From an uncultured Pirellulales bacterium (GTDB lineage Bacteria; Planctomycetota; Planctomycetia; Pirellulales; Thermoguttaceae): 64,000 nt of DNA. Shown in pieces: positions 18,598 to 26,837 of the stretch. Numbering within the stretch: position 1 is the first letter of the stretch; each line of letters opens with the position of its first letter. The stretch is from positions 62,001-126,000 of the forward strand of contig CALLPE010000003.1 in assembly GCA_938015445.1 (NCBI GenBank), written 5' to 3'. A model generated the notes under the pieces. The model was not told the DNA's origin. It saw only the letters and a program-made list of their open reading frames with translations, and ran no database searches. The position numbers and the translations under genes are program-made.

Positions 18598-19032
18598 ATG
18601 GGACGTCGCAGCAAAGCCAGAGAAGTTGTATTGCAGGTGCTGTATCAGGACGACCTGAATCCACCTGGAGGCGCGGACGATCGCGACCAGTTGCTCCGCT
18701 GGCGACTGCGCAAGCCCCACGCCTTGCAATTCGCCATGCAACTGCTGGCCGGCGTACGGCAGCATCGGGCCGAGATCGATCAGCGCTTGCAGCAGATCGC
18801 CGCAAATTGGAGTCTGCACCGGATGTCGCCCACGGACCGTAACATCTTGCGACTGGGTGCGTATGAAATTCTCTTCGGCGTCACGCCCGGCGAAGTGGCC
18901 ATCGACGAAGCCGTGGAGCTGGCCAAGCGATTCGGCACGGCGCAGTCGCCCCAGTTTGTCAACGGCATACTGGACCGCTTGATGCACACCGCCGGGCAAC
19001 AGGATCCCGAGCCGATCAAACCCAGTGGATAA
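18598..19032 (+). CDS. nusB: transcription antitermination factor NusB
   Basis: A 144-residue all-helical RNA-binding protein that joins NusE/S10 in rRNA antitermination complexes. The start MGRRSKAREVVLQVLYQ is the standard N-terminus. Later landmarks are WSLHRMSPTDRNILRLGAYEIL and the family hallmark PGEVAIDEAVELAKRFG, ending FVNGILDRL. The ATG at 18598 is chosen because the family motif starts there; the upstream in-frame stretch to 18493 is not conserved. The gene follows ribH, a common pairing in bacteria. Confidence 0.93.
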   Translation: MGRRSKAREVVLQVLYQDDLNPPGGADDRDQLLRWRLRKPHALQFAMQLLAGVRQHRAEIDQRLQQIAANWSLHRMSPTDRNILRLGAYEILFGVTPGEVAIDEAVELAKRFGTAQSPQFVNGILDRLMHTAGQQDPEPIKPSG

Positions 19033-19045
19033 ACACCCATCTACC

Positions 19046-19201
19046 ATGGAAACGCCACCGAGCACAAACGCCAAGATTGTCTCGGCCGCGATTGCCGCTT
19101 TGAACCGCCGGGCGCGTCTTCGTCCGCTGCTGATCATCTTTTTGCGCCGGCTTCGTGTCTTGGCATCTTGGTGGTTAGAGCGGTTTTCAGTCAGCAGTTA
19201 A
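19046..19201 (+). CDS. possible small basic membrane peptide (51 aa)
   Basis: An ATG at 19046 opens a 51-codon frame ending TAA at 19199-19201, filling the gap between nusB and ftsY. The product starts METPPSTNAKIVSAAIAAL, then has RRARLRPLLIIFLRRLRVL and ends ASWWLERFSVSS. The mix of basic and hydrophobic residues suggests an amphipathic or membrane-associated peptide. I see no clear ribosome-binding site and no known family, so it may be a chance frame. Confidence 0.25.
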   Translation: METPPSTNAKIVSAAIAALNRRARLRPLLIIFLRRLRVLASWWLERFSVSS

Positions 19202-19217
19202 CGATTGGCGTATCAAC

Positions 19218-20138
19218 ATGGGCTTGCTCGAAAAACTAAAACAAGGACTGAAGAAGACCACCCAATTGCTGAACACCGACATCCGCGACCTATTCAAGAC
19301 TCGCGGGCGTTTGGTCGACGATGAGTTTCTGCGCGAGCTGTTCGAAATGCTGGTGAAGACCGATATGGGAGTAGAAGCCGCCCAGGAAATCACCGACGAA
19401 GTTGCCGTGGCCTTCCGCGCGCGCGTGGTGGAAATGGCGGAGGTGCTGGAGCAGATCAAGCAAAAACTTAAGCAACTGCTGGCCCAACCGGCTGCGCCGA
19501 TAGCCATGGCCGCCACCGGGCCGACGGTGATTATGGTCGCCGGAGTAAACGGCTGCGGCAAGACCACATCTATCGCCAAGCTCACTCACATGTTCCAGTG
19601 CCAAGGCAAGCGCGTGGTGCTGGGAGCGGCCGATACATTCCGGGCAGCGGCGGTCGAGCAGTTGACCGTCTGGGCGAACAGACTGGGAGCCGAGATAGTC
19701 ACCGGCCCTTCAGGCAGCGATCCGGCCAGTGTGGCCCATCGCACTGTCGCCCGGGCGTTGGAAACACAGGCCGACGTGTGCATCGTCGATACCGCCGGCC
19801 GGCTGCAAACCCAGCAGACGCTAATGCAGCAGCTCAGCAAGATTCACCGCGTGCTAGGCAAGCAAATACCCGAGGCACCCCACGAGGTGCTCTTGGTGCT
19901 GGACGCGACCACCGGGCAGAACGGCATCAGCCAGGCCAAGCATTTTACCGACGCCGTGCGCTGCACCGGCATCGTGCTGGCCAAGCTGGACGGCACGGCC
20001 AAAGGCGGCGTGGTGGTGGCCATCCGCAAGCAGGTGGGCCTGCCGGTGAAGCTGGTCGGCATCGGCGAGAAACCGGAAGACTTGGCCGTGTTCGAGCCAG
20101 GTCCGTTCGTCGATGCCATGTTCGCCGAGATGAGCTGA
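19218..20138 (+). CDS. ftsY: signal recognition particle receptor FtsY
   Basis: A 306-residue SRP receptor GTPase that docks ribosome-nascent chain complexes at the inner membrane. It lacks the long acidic A domain of E. coli, as in many bacteria, and starts directly with the N helical bundle (MGLLEKLKQGLKKTTQLL). The NG domain has G1 GVNGCGKTTSIAKL, the insertion-box segment AADTFRAAAVEQLTVWA, G3 DTAGRLQT, G4 as AKLDGTAKGG (the usual TKLD with Ala) and the closing GIGEKPEDLAVFEP. It is the last gene of the housekeeping block and is followed by an 800-base spacer. Confidence 0.95.
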   Translation: MGLLEKLKQGLKKTTQLLNTDIRDLFKTRGRLVDDEFLRELFEMLVKTDMGVEAAQEITDEVAVAFRARVVEMAEVLEQIKQKLKQLLAQPAAPIAMAATGPTVIMVAGVNGCGKTTSIAKLTHMFQCQGKRVVLGAADTFRAAAVEQLTVWANRLGAEIVTGPSGSDPASVAHRTVARALETQADVCIVDTAGRLQTQQTLMQQLSKIHRVLGKQIPEAPHEVLLVLDATTGQNGISQAKHFTDAVRCTGIVLAKLDGTAKGGVVVAIRKQVGLPVKLVGIGEKPEDLAVFEPGPFVDAMFAEMS

Positions 20139-20940
20139 ATCGCAACCGAGACGTAAACTCAGCAAATCCGGGTAAACAATCGCAGCCCACTTCACCGCGG
20201 TATTGCGGGGCGGCCCATCCAGCCAGAACATCGGCGTGTTCACCAAAAGGCGTAACGGTATGCTGGCCGGAACCGACGACTGATACCAGTTGCGCTACCG
20301 CCGATTCGGATCGCCGGAAGGAACGCCTAATTTGCCTAATTGGCCCGATAACCACTAGGCAAGTAGGCTCGGCTGGGTTGCGGGCCGGGTTGCAGCCGGG
20401 CAGAATCTACTTGCCGACTCGGCTTTTCGCGTTGCCCGGGAAGTCTTCAAGGTTGAGGGCTATGCTTCCCGCCAGCACAGCACATAAGCTCTGAGCATCC
20501 TGAATACGCTTTCAGACTACAGAGTGTTCGGCAGCGATAGGGAACTAATAGTCGAATCGGCGCACGCAAATACCACGATCACTAGGGAAATGTACTTGCC
20601 CGGAGTTCGCGCCCTTCCTCAACGAAAAGTTGGGCGCCCCGCATCGTACAAAAGGGCTGTTTGTCCATACGCCCGCTGCTCCTTCCCACCGGCTGTATAA
20701 CGCGGTACAGCACAAGCAGGACGCCGGCTAAGTTCCCGCGCTGCATAGCTATACTTAAGAACAAACATCACCCCTCGAGCTTGCTTGTGCACATGTTGTT
20801 GTAAATTCCCACGCACAGCGGATTGTCGTCGAGGAACAACCTTTGGTGCCCCTGGTGCTGTGCCAAAACACTTTTGAACGGAAGCGGCATGGCGCCCAAG
20901 TCCTGTTGGCATTTCACCAGCAGGACCAGGCGTTGCTGTT
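20139..20940. other. long gene-free spacer between convergent genes
   Basis: About 800 bases between the 3' ends of ftsY and the AAA ATPase gene. Several open frames cross it but none shows family-like protein sequence, signal peptide or ribosome-binding site. Because the flanking genes converge, promoters are not expected, so the length is unexplained. It could be a decayed gene or hold an untranslated RNA that I cannot identify. Confidence 0.4.
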
Positions 20941-22113
20941 TCATTGAGCGCTTTGCGTAACTCCATTGGCCAGGCGGGCAGATTCCACGGTCAGCAACTC
21001 GCCGGGACGAAGCAGTTGCTCACGCAGCGATGCTCGTTGTTCCTCGGCGAGCGAGCCGATGCGGGTCTCCAGGTCTATTAGGTCAACCACCCGAATCTCC
21101 TCGTCCGAAAAATTATCTAGTAGCACGGGACTGTGCGTGGTGAGCAGAACCTGTCCGAGTCGGGCCTCAGGGGCCGCTCTGAACTCCTGCGCCAGAAGCT
21201 CCAAGGCGGCAGGATAGATCCCATTTTCCGGCTCCTCGAACACCAGCGTCTGCTTGGGCGGCCTCTGGTTGAGGGCCAGCAGGTGAGCGTACAACCTGCG
21301 AAAACCGTCCGACTCTTGAGCTAAGTATAACGTTAGAATTTTGTCGCCGAAGCGATGCCCAACAATCACGTTCTGTGGGTTCTGAATCGAATCAAGCTCG
21401 ACGCTGACAACGGTCGGATTAAGCTTCTGAAGTGTGGCAACTATCGCCTTTCGCACATCAATGCATTCCAGGTTGGTAACAAGCTGACGCAGGACCGTCA
21501 AATAGTTTTCCCCCCGGTCGGCAAGCCCAAACCCAGCGGCGTCTTGCTTTCTCAGAAGCACATCATGTGGGAAGTTGTACACTCCAATCCCAGCCGTAAG
21601 CGCTGTATGTGCCAACACCACCTCTTCCATACCTGGCAGCCTGCCCAAAGCGGCCAAACCAGGTTCGGGGGAGTAAATTAACCGGGGCACCGTTTCCCAT
21701 TGAGGCTCGCCCCACTGCACTGGCCTTCTTGTTGCCTCTTCTACCACTGTAACCCGCCGCACCTGGCAATAAACCGTCTTCGCGCCAACGGTCAACCGCT
21801 CCAAAATCGGCGGTTCATTCCATGCCGGGGCTAGGCGCAAGGTATAACTGAACGGCATCGGGATAGTGGGAAGTGTAAATTCAACACAGAACTCGGTCGG
21901 CTCATAAGGATTGGTAGCGCACCTCCAAGTCTCGTGATGTTTCGCATAATCGGGAACTCTTCCGGCAAGAAGGTAATCGCGCAAGAACCGGATCGCCGAA
22001 ACGAAGTTCGTCTTTCCTGTGCCGCTCCTGCCGATAAATACAGTAACCGGCGAAAGCTCTACCGTAACGTCTCGAAGACTCTTAAAATTCTGTATCCTGA
22101 TGCGGTAAATCAT
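20941..22113 (-). CDS. AAA family ATPase (AAA_21/RecF-like predicted ATPase)
   Basis: A 390-residue ABC/SMC-class ATPase of the type annotated as predicted ATPase. It starts MIYRIRIQNFKSLRDVTVEL, then Walker A GRSGTGKTNF. Further motifs are Walker B TLVFEEPENGIYP and the His switch LLTTHSPVLLDNF. Relatives occur alone or as the ATPase of defence modules, but no nuclease, TOPRIM or toxin gene is adjacent here. GGAGGAG lies just before the ATG at 22113; the extension to 22143 has no such site. The gene sits between two long spacers (about 800 and 525 bases), which fits independent acquisition. Confidence 0.85.
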   Translation of the reverse strand: MIYRIRIQNFKSLRDVTVELSPVTVFIGRSGTGKTNFVSAIRFLRDYLLAGRVPDYAKHHETWRCATNPYEPTEFCVEFTLPTIPMPFSYTLRLAPAWNEPPILERLTVGAKTVYCQVRRVTVVEEATRRPVQWGEPQWETVPRLIYSPEPGLAALGRLPGMEEVVLAHTALTAGIGVYNFPHDVLLRKQDAAGFGLADRGENYLTVLRQLVTNLECIDVRKAIVATLQKLNPTVVSVELDSIQNPQNVIVGHRFGDKILTLYLAQESDGFRRLYAHLLALNQRPPKQTLVFEEPENGIYPAALELLAQEFRAAPEARLGQVLLTTHSPVLLDNFSDEEIRVVDLIDLETRIGSLAEEQRASLREQLLRPGELLTVESARLANGVTQSAQ

Positions 22114-22639
22114 ATCGCTCCTCCGCAAGCCTCGCTGGCCCACATAGAGGAAACTTCCGACTGTGTATGCGCATTTTTTAACACTCGCCCAACACGGTCA
22201 AGCTAGTCAAAGATCGGAATCTTTACTATCAGTCAATCGATGGCACGCCGTTACGTGAAAGCAGACGCAAATCGAGGAAGGATGGTCCTTCACTTTCTGG
22301 CCTATTTCCCGCCAGTCTTAAGGAGGGCGAACAATTAATCTTGGCAAACTCTCGCGTGCCTTAGCTCCGTAATCGGGTCTTTCATGTACAGAATGACAGT
22401 TCGCCGGCTGAGCTGAGCTTTGCGTGAACGCTGGTCTTATCTCCCCGAAATGCTTAAGGAATCGGTCGGCCGCGAGAGAACCATCGCAGTGAGTTGACCA
22501 AGCGTTAAAGTGAAACATCGGCTTTTCGCCCCCGAGATTCCCGTGCTAGGTTCTCCTGCTGCCGTGGCCCCGGCGCAACCCGGCGCGGTCGGCCCTACGG
22601 CGCGAGGTGACGGGACATCCGCGCCACGCGACTTCCGCC
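22114..22639. other. gene-free spacer upstream of the AAA ATPase gene
   Basis: About 525 bases between the start of the AAA gene and the end of the GH127 gene. It should hold the AAA gene promoter. No convincing open frame or hairpin was seen. Confidence 0.4.
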
Positions 22640-25069
22640 TCAGCGGACTTCGGCCCGCAGCATCCGCACTCCGAACACTCCGCCGGCCCATTTGCCGGGA
22701 TGGGCTTGAAAACGAACCGTGACTTTCGACTTGCCGCGTGTCAGCTCGGGCGGAATCGGATACACGACGTCGAAAAAGCGGTTGGGGGCGTTCTGCTCGA
22801 GTTTCTGCGTGGCGATGCGTGTGCCGTCCACCAGCACGTCGAACTGGCGGAAGCCGCCGCCGTCGCTGCCCCAGTAGGTACACAGCAGCTCCATGCGCTG
22901 CTCCGGATCAACGCGCATCTGGAAGGCGAACCAGCCGCCGTTGGTGGCATGACGCCATTTGCGGCCGAACGCTTCGCCCGCGGCGGTCCGCTCGCCCCGC
23001 AGGTCGTGTTCGCGCTCTGGCTGCATTTCGCCGATGCGGAGCACGTCCAGCGTGCGTGCCGCCAGTTTGGCTTCCCGCTCCTGCTCGGCGCGAATGTCGG
23101 CTTGGCGCTTGTCCCACTCGGCCGCGGTAAACAGGTCCAGATACACGGTGTAGCGGCGGTCGTGCAGGCTGAAAAATGGCTTGAGTTCCACGTCGCGCGG
23201 TCGGCCCACACCCTCGGTCTTGAAAGTCAGGTCGGTCAACGACACCTGTTTGACCCATTCAGAGACCGGTCGCTTTTCCGTCACCAGCACCGGGACGTAG
23301 CCGGGCTTGTCGGCCCGAGGATCATCTACCGGCCCCAAATCAGCGGCCAACAAGGTCGGACCGTAAAAGATGCCGATGCGGTTTGGATTGTCGGGCATCG
23401 ACTCGGTACGCAGCGACATGGGTATATGTACTTCCACCCGGTCGCCATCACGCCACATACGTCTCAGCTCCAAATACCCTGGCACCTGCTCAGCCCCACG
23501 GCCAATGGAGCTCACGCCGTATTGCCGCGCGGTAGCAGCGCTGTCTTCGGGCTGGGTGGACTGGCCGGGATGCACAGTGGCCGTCATGCCCTGGCGCGCC
23601 CAGTGCGGGTAGCGCAGACGCAGGGTAAACTCCTGCGGCTGTTGGCAGCGGATGCTAAGCGTGGCGGTGTCGGCGTAGGGCCACCGGGTGTCCAGCCGTA
23701 TGGTAACGGCGCGCGCCTGCCAGTTCAGCTCGGAAGGCAGATATAGGTTCACCCACAGACCGCCGTCGTCGTGAAAGTAAATGGCCTCGCCATAGCGGAC
23801 GTGGTTCTCCATGCCAGTGCCCATGCAACAGGTCCAAGCGTCGCGCAGTGGCTGGTACTGTTTGTGATGGCCGGGCTTGAGCGACAGATTGTAAATCACC
23901 CGACCGTCTGGGTGCTGCGTGGCGCGAATGTGGTTCAACAAGGCGCGCTCGTAGAAATCGGCCACCCGAGCGTCGGGATTCCAACCAAATATGTGCCGCG
24001 TGAGCTTGAGCATGTTGTAGACGTTGCAGGTCTCGCTGGTCGCCGGGCTGAGGCGATCGTTGAGCCGACCCGGCGGCCCGAAGTGCTCGTGATCGCCGTT
24101 GCCCCCGGTAATATAACTGTGGTGGTTAACGACGCGCTCCCAAAAAAACTCCGCCGCAGCCCGGTCCTGCGGGTCGCCGGCCAGTTCGTAACGGGTAGCT
24201 AAGCCTATGAGCTTGGGAATCTGGGTATTCGCATGCTTGCCAGCCAGGATGTCTTTGCCGCGCGCCAGCGGTTCCAGGATGGCACGGTGATGGAAGCGGC
24301 GGGAAAGACGCAAATAGCGCTCCTCGCCTGTGTCGGCGTACAGGTCGGCGAAGGTTTCGTTGATGCCTCCGTGTTCGCAGGCCAGCACCTTTTGCATCTG
24401 TTCCTCGGTAAGATTGGCATGGGTGCGCTCGAACCAGTCGGCCAAGCCACGAGCTACCTCGAGCGCCTGAGTGTTGCCGGTCAAACGGTATGCGTCCCGC
24501 AATCCGGCCAGCAACTTGTGCAATGTGTAATTCGGCGCCCACAGGCCGTTCAGATCGAAGCCGCTGGAACGGATGTTTCCGGCGGCAATCTCGGCATACG
24601 CCTTTCGGCCCCCCGGAATGGCGGCCACATAGCCGTCGCCGCCAGCGCGCTGGCACTCGGTCAACTCGGCCACGATGTAGTTGACACGGCGGCGAAACTC
24701 GTCGTTGCCCGTGGCCGCCCAGGCCAACGCACAAGCGCTCAGGTAATGCCCCGCCGAGTGACCAGAAATCGTTTGCCGCTCCCAGCCTCCGTAGTGCTCT
24801 GCCCGCGCAGCCAACCCGGCCTGGGTGCGGAAATTGGCCAGAAACCGGTCCGGTTCTAGGCTAAGCAGCCAGGCCACGGCAATATCTTGGCCCTGCTTGA
24901 ACGGGCCGTCGATCAGGCGGACGTCGTGTAGGCTGAACGGCCGGGCCCGCGGCGGAGCGACAGGCTTGACCTTCGCCGGTGCGCGGCTGGCATCCAGCGG
25001 CTCGGCTTGTAGCGCAGCACTCCACAAGATTACAACCAGAAAGCCGAGCACTGCGCCGACGGTTTTCAT
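22640..25069 (-). CDS. exported GH127 glycoside hydrolase (beta-L-arabinofuranosidase family, DUF1680)
   Basis: An 809-residue protein with signal peptide (cleavage near LQAEP) and an (alpha/alpha)6 barrel of family GH127. It has the zinc and catalytic cysteine set of this family: E346 and C348 in SETCNVYN and the pair C414-C415 in WTCCMGTGMENH. These correspond to HypBA1 E338, C340, C417 and C418. The probable acid/base is E328 in GNGDHEHFGPP. ISGHSAGHYLSA and GLWAPNYTLHKLLAGL are conserved barrel segments. After the beta-sandwich, the last about 200 residues (from HDRRYTVYLD) form a C-terminal module of the DUF6805 type. It should release arabinofuranosyl residues from plant or algal glycans in the periplasm. 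Monocistronic in appearance. Confidence 0.92.
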   Translation of the reverse strand: MKTVGAVLGFLVVILWSAALQAEPLDASRAPAKVKPVAPPRARPFSLHDVRLIDGPFKQGQDIAVAWLLSLEPDRFLANFRTQAGLAARAEHYGGWERQTISGHSAGHYLSACALAWAATGNDEFRRRVNYIVAELTECQRAGGDGYVAAIPGGRKAYAEIAAGNIRSSGFDLNGLWAPNYTLHKLLAGLRDAYRLTGNTQALEVARGLADWFERTHANLTEEQMQKVLACEHGGINETFADLYADTGEERYLRLSRRFHHRAILEPLARGKDILAGKHANTQIPKLIGLATRYELAGDPQDRAAAEFFWERVVNHHSYITGGNGDHEHFGPPGRLNDRLSPATSETCNVYNMLKLTRHIFGWNPDARVADFYERALLNHIRATQHPDGRVIYNLSLKPGHHKQYQPLRDAWTCCMGTGMENHVRYGEAIYFHDDGGLWVNLYLPSELNWQARAVTIRLDTRWPYADTATLSIRCQQPQEFTLRLRYPHWARQGMTATVHPGQSTQPEDSAATARQYGVSSIGRGAEQVPGYLELRRMWRDGDRVEVHIPMSLRTESMPDNPNRIGIFYGPTLLAADLGPVDDPRADKPGYVPVLVTEKRPVSEWVKQVSLTDLTFKTEGVGRPRDVELKPFFSLHDRRYTVYLDLFTAAEWDKRQADIRAEQEREAKLAARTLDVLRIGEMQPEREHDLRGERTAAGEAFGRKWRHATNGGWFAFQMRVDPEQRMELLCTYWGSDGGGFRQFDVLVDGTRIATQKLEQNAPNRFFDVVYPIPPELTRGKSKVTVRFQAHPGKWAGGVFGVRMLRAEVR

Positions 25070-25325
25070 CGACCTATCCTATTTGAGTAATGCGTCTATA
25101 TCTGCTGTGGCATTGTGGCCCCACAGTAGCTTACGAAAATCGACGGCAACAGTAAGTGGTTAGCCGATAACGAAAGTCGGACAGTTACAATGCTAGTATG
25201 GTTGTCCAACGGTGGCAACCGGCACTATGTCAATCCCCCAGTGACAACCAGGAGAGTCACGGACGACCAGTTTGGCGGTTCCGCAGTAAGGGCCCGACGC
25301 AACGAGGTATCAGCCCCTGGAATGC

Positions 25326-26837
25326 TCAGCCCTCATATTCCCTGGCTGCTTCCAGAATGTCGTTGAGGATGAAGTCGGGCGGGAGTTTGGCGTTGAACTG
25401 GGCGAGCACTGTCTTGTATTGCTTTACCACGTCCATTATGTCGTCTACGAAGGTGCGTTCCTGTTTGATCGCCGGAAACTCATCGACGACCTTTCTCCAC
25501 AGTTCGATCGCCCGCTCGCACAGTTCCCTGGCGGTGAGAATCTCGCCGCGCTTGTAAGCGGTCTGGGCTTCGTAGGCGGCCTGTCGGGCGGCAATGGCAT
25601 CGGCAGTTTGTTCCACTTCGGCTTTCAGCCGCCAGTAGTTGAAGTTCACCGTCATGCGATTCGAGCGGATGATGCGAATCATGTCCTCGCACTGTTTCGC
25701 GTTGTCGGCCAATTGCAGGGCTTTACGGCGCGCTGGGCCGGTGACGGTGCGGGCCACCTCGTCGTAGCTGACTTTCAGTTCCTCTTCGGCCCGGGCGGCC
25801 AGATCAGCTTGCTTGGGGGATCGCTTTTGGGGATGTGTCTCCAGGGCCTGTCGCATTTCCCGGCTCAGACCTTCCAGCTTCCGCTGAAATATCTTCTCCC
25901 GTGCTCCCGGAGCCATCTGGTCTATTTCCTCCGTGAGGCGGCGCAGGCTCTCCTCGAACATCTCCTGGTCGTTAAGACGATAGATGGTGCCGTCGCTGGT
26001 AGTCATGTCGAACTGTCCGTAGTGATACCAGTCCAGGGCAGCCTGTTTCCAGGCCCGATGAGCCACCTCGCCGAAGGTGCCCTCTTTCTCCAGCGTGTCG
26101 GCGTAGTACATTTGGCAAAGGGGGGCGTGCGAGCGGAACAGTAGCGGCCCGCTTTTGACCTTGTCGCCGCGATCGACCATCGCCTCCGCTTCGCGGAACC
26201 ATTCTTTGCCGACCAGCCAACTGTCGCGCAGTGGCAGCGGACGGGGACCGTGGAAATCGTCGTCTTCGCGGAACAAACGGCGGAACTGCTTGTGTTCGTC
26301 CGATTTACCTATCTTCTGCGAAATGAACCATCCTACATCCCACACCAAAATCGGTTCATGCTTGTTGTACGTGATTCCTTTCTTCAGATGCTCTATACCC
26401 TTCATCACCCAGCGATAGCGGTCGCGGTAATCGTCGAACTCCACCGAACAGTTGTACGAGAGGTTCCAGCACTGGAAGCGCCACACCGAGATGAAGTGCG
26501 GCTGCACCTTGGCCAACTGTTCCAGTGTGGCCGAGAGCTTGAACCAGTTCTTGCGCATCTTGTGGTCGTTGGCTTTTTCCCACAGAAGCATGGCCGCCAC
26601 GCCCCGCAGCCCCAGCGTGGCCAGTTTGATGGTCTCGCTGGCGGGGTCAAGCTCGCCGATGTGGGTCTGTGTCAGGCCTTCGCGTTGGCGCATCTGGGTA
26701 AGCACTCCGCCAGCGGCTCCAGGTTGCGACTCGGAAGGCGGCGCGCCGGGTTGTCCCAGCCAGAACAACACCCCTAGCAAGGGCACCATCAACGCCAGAT
26801 ATATCACTTTGCGCAGGAGGGAGCGTTGTGCGCTCAT
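25326..26837 (-). CDS. membrane-anchored helical protein of an ABC-2 exporter operon, function unknown
   Basis: A 503-residue protein with one N-terminal membrane helix (VIYLALMVPLLGVLFWLG), the rest probably outside. It is almost entirely helical and rich in Trp, Tyr and charged residues, with TPR-like helix pairs. The ATG at 26837 overlaps the stop codon of the permease gene by one base (TGATG), with GGGAG 8 bases upstream, which shows tight coupling. I recall similar proteins in planctomycetes carrying an uninformative iron-responsive-element annotation. Its genetic linkage suggests that it is the extracytoplasmic partner of the ABC exporter. Confidence 0.78.
   Translation of the reverse strand: MSAQRSLLRKVIYLALMVPLLGVLFWLGQPGAPPSESQPGAAGGVLTQMRQREGLTQTHIGELDPASETIKLATLGLRGVAAMLLWEKANDHKMRKNWFKLSATLEQLAKVQPHFISVWRFQCWNLSYNCSVEFDDYRDRYRWVMKGIEHLKKGITYNKHEPILVWDVGWFISQKIGKSDEHKQFRRLFREDDDFHGPRPLPLRDSWLVGKEWFREAEAMVDRGDKVKSGPLLFRSHAPLCQMYYADTLEKEGTFGEVAHRAWKQAALDWYHYGQFDMTTSDGTIYRLNDQEMFEESLRRLTEEIDQMAPGAREKIFQRKLEGLSREMRQALETHPQKRSPKQADLAARAEEELKVSYDEVARTVTGPARRKALQLADNAKQCEDMIRIIRSNRMTVNFNYWRLKAEVEQTADAIAARQAAYEAQTAYKRGEILTARELCERAIELWRKVVDEFPAIKQERTFVDDIMDVVKQYKTVLAQFNAKLPPDFILNDILEAAREYEG

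Noticed and set aside
20619..20966. Minus-strand frame in the ftsY-AAA spacer
   Set aside because: It overlaps the end of the AAA gene, has no ribosome-binding site and gives no recognisable protein.
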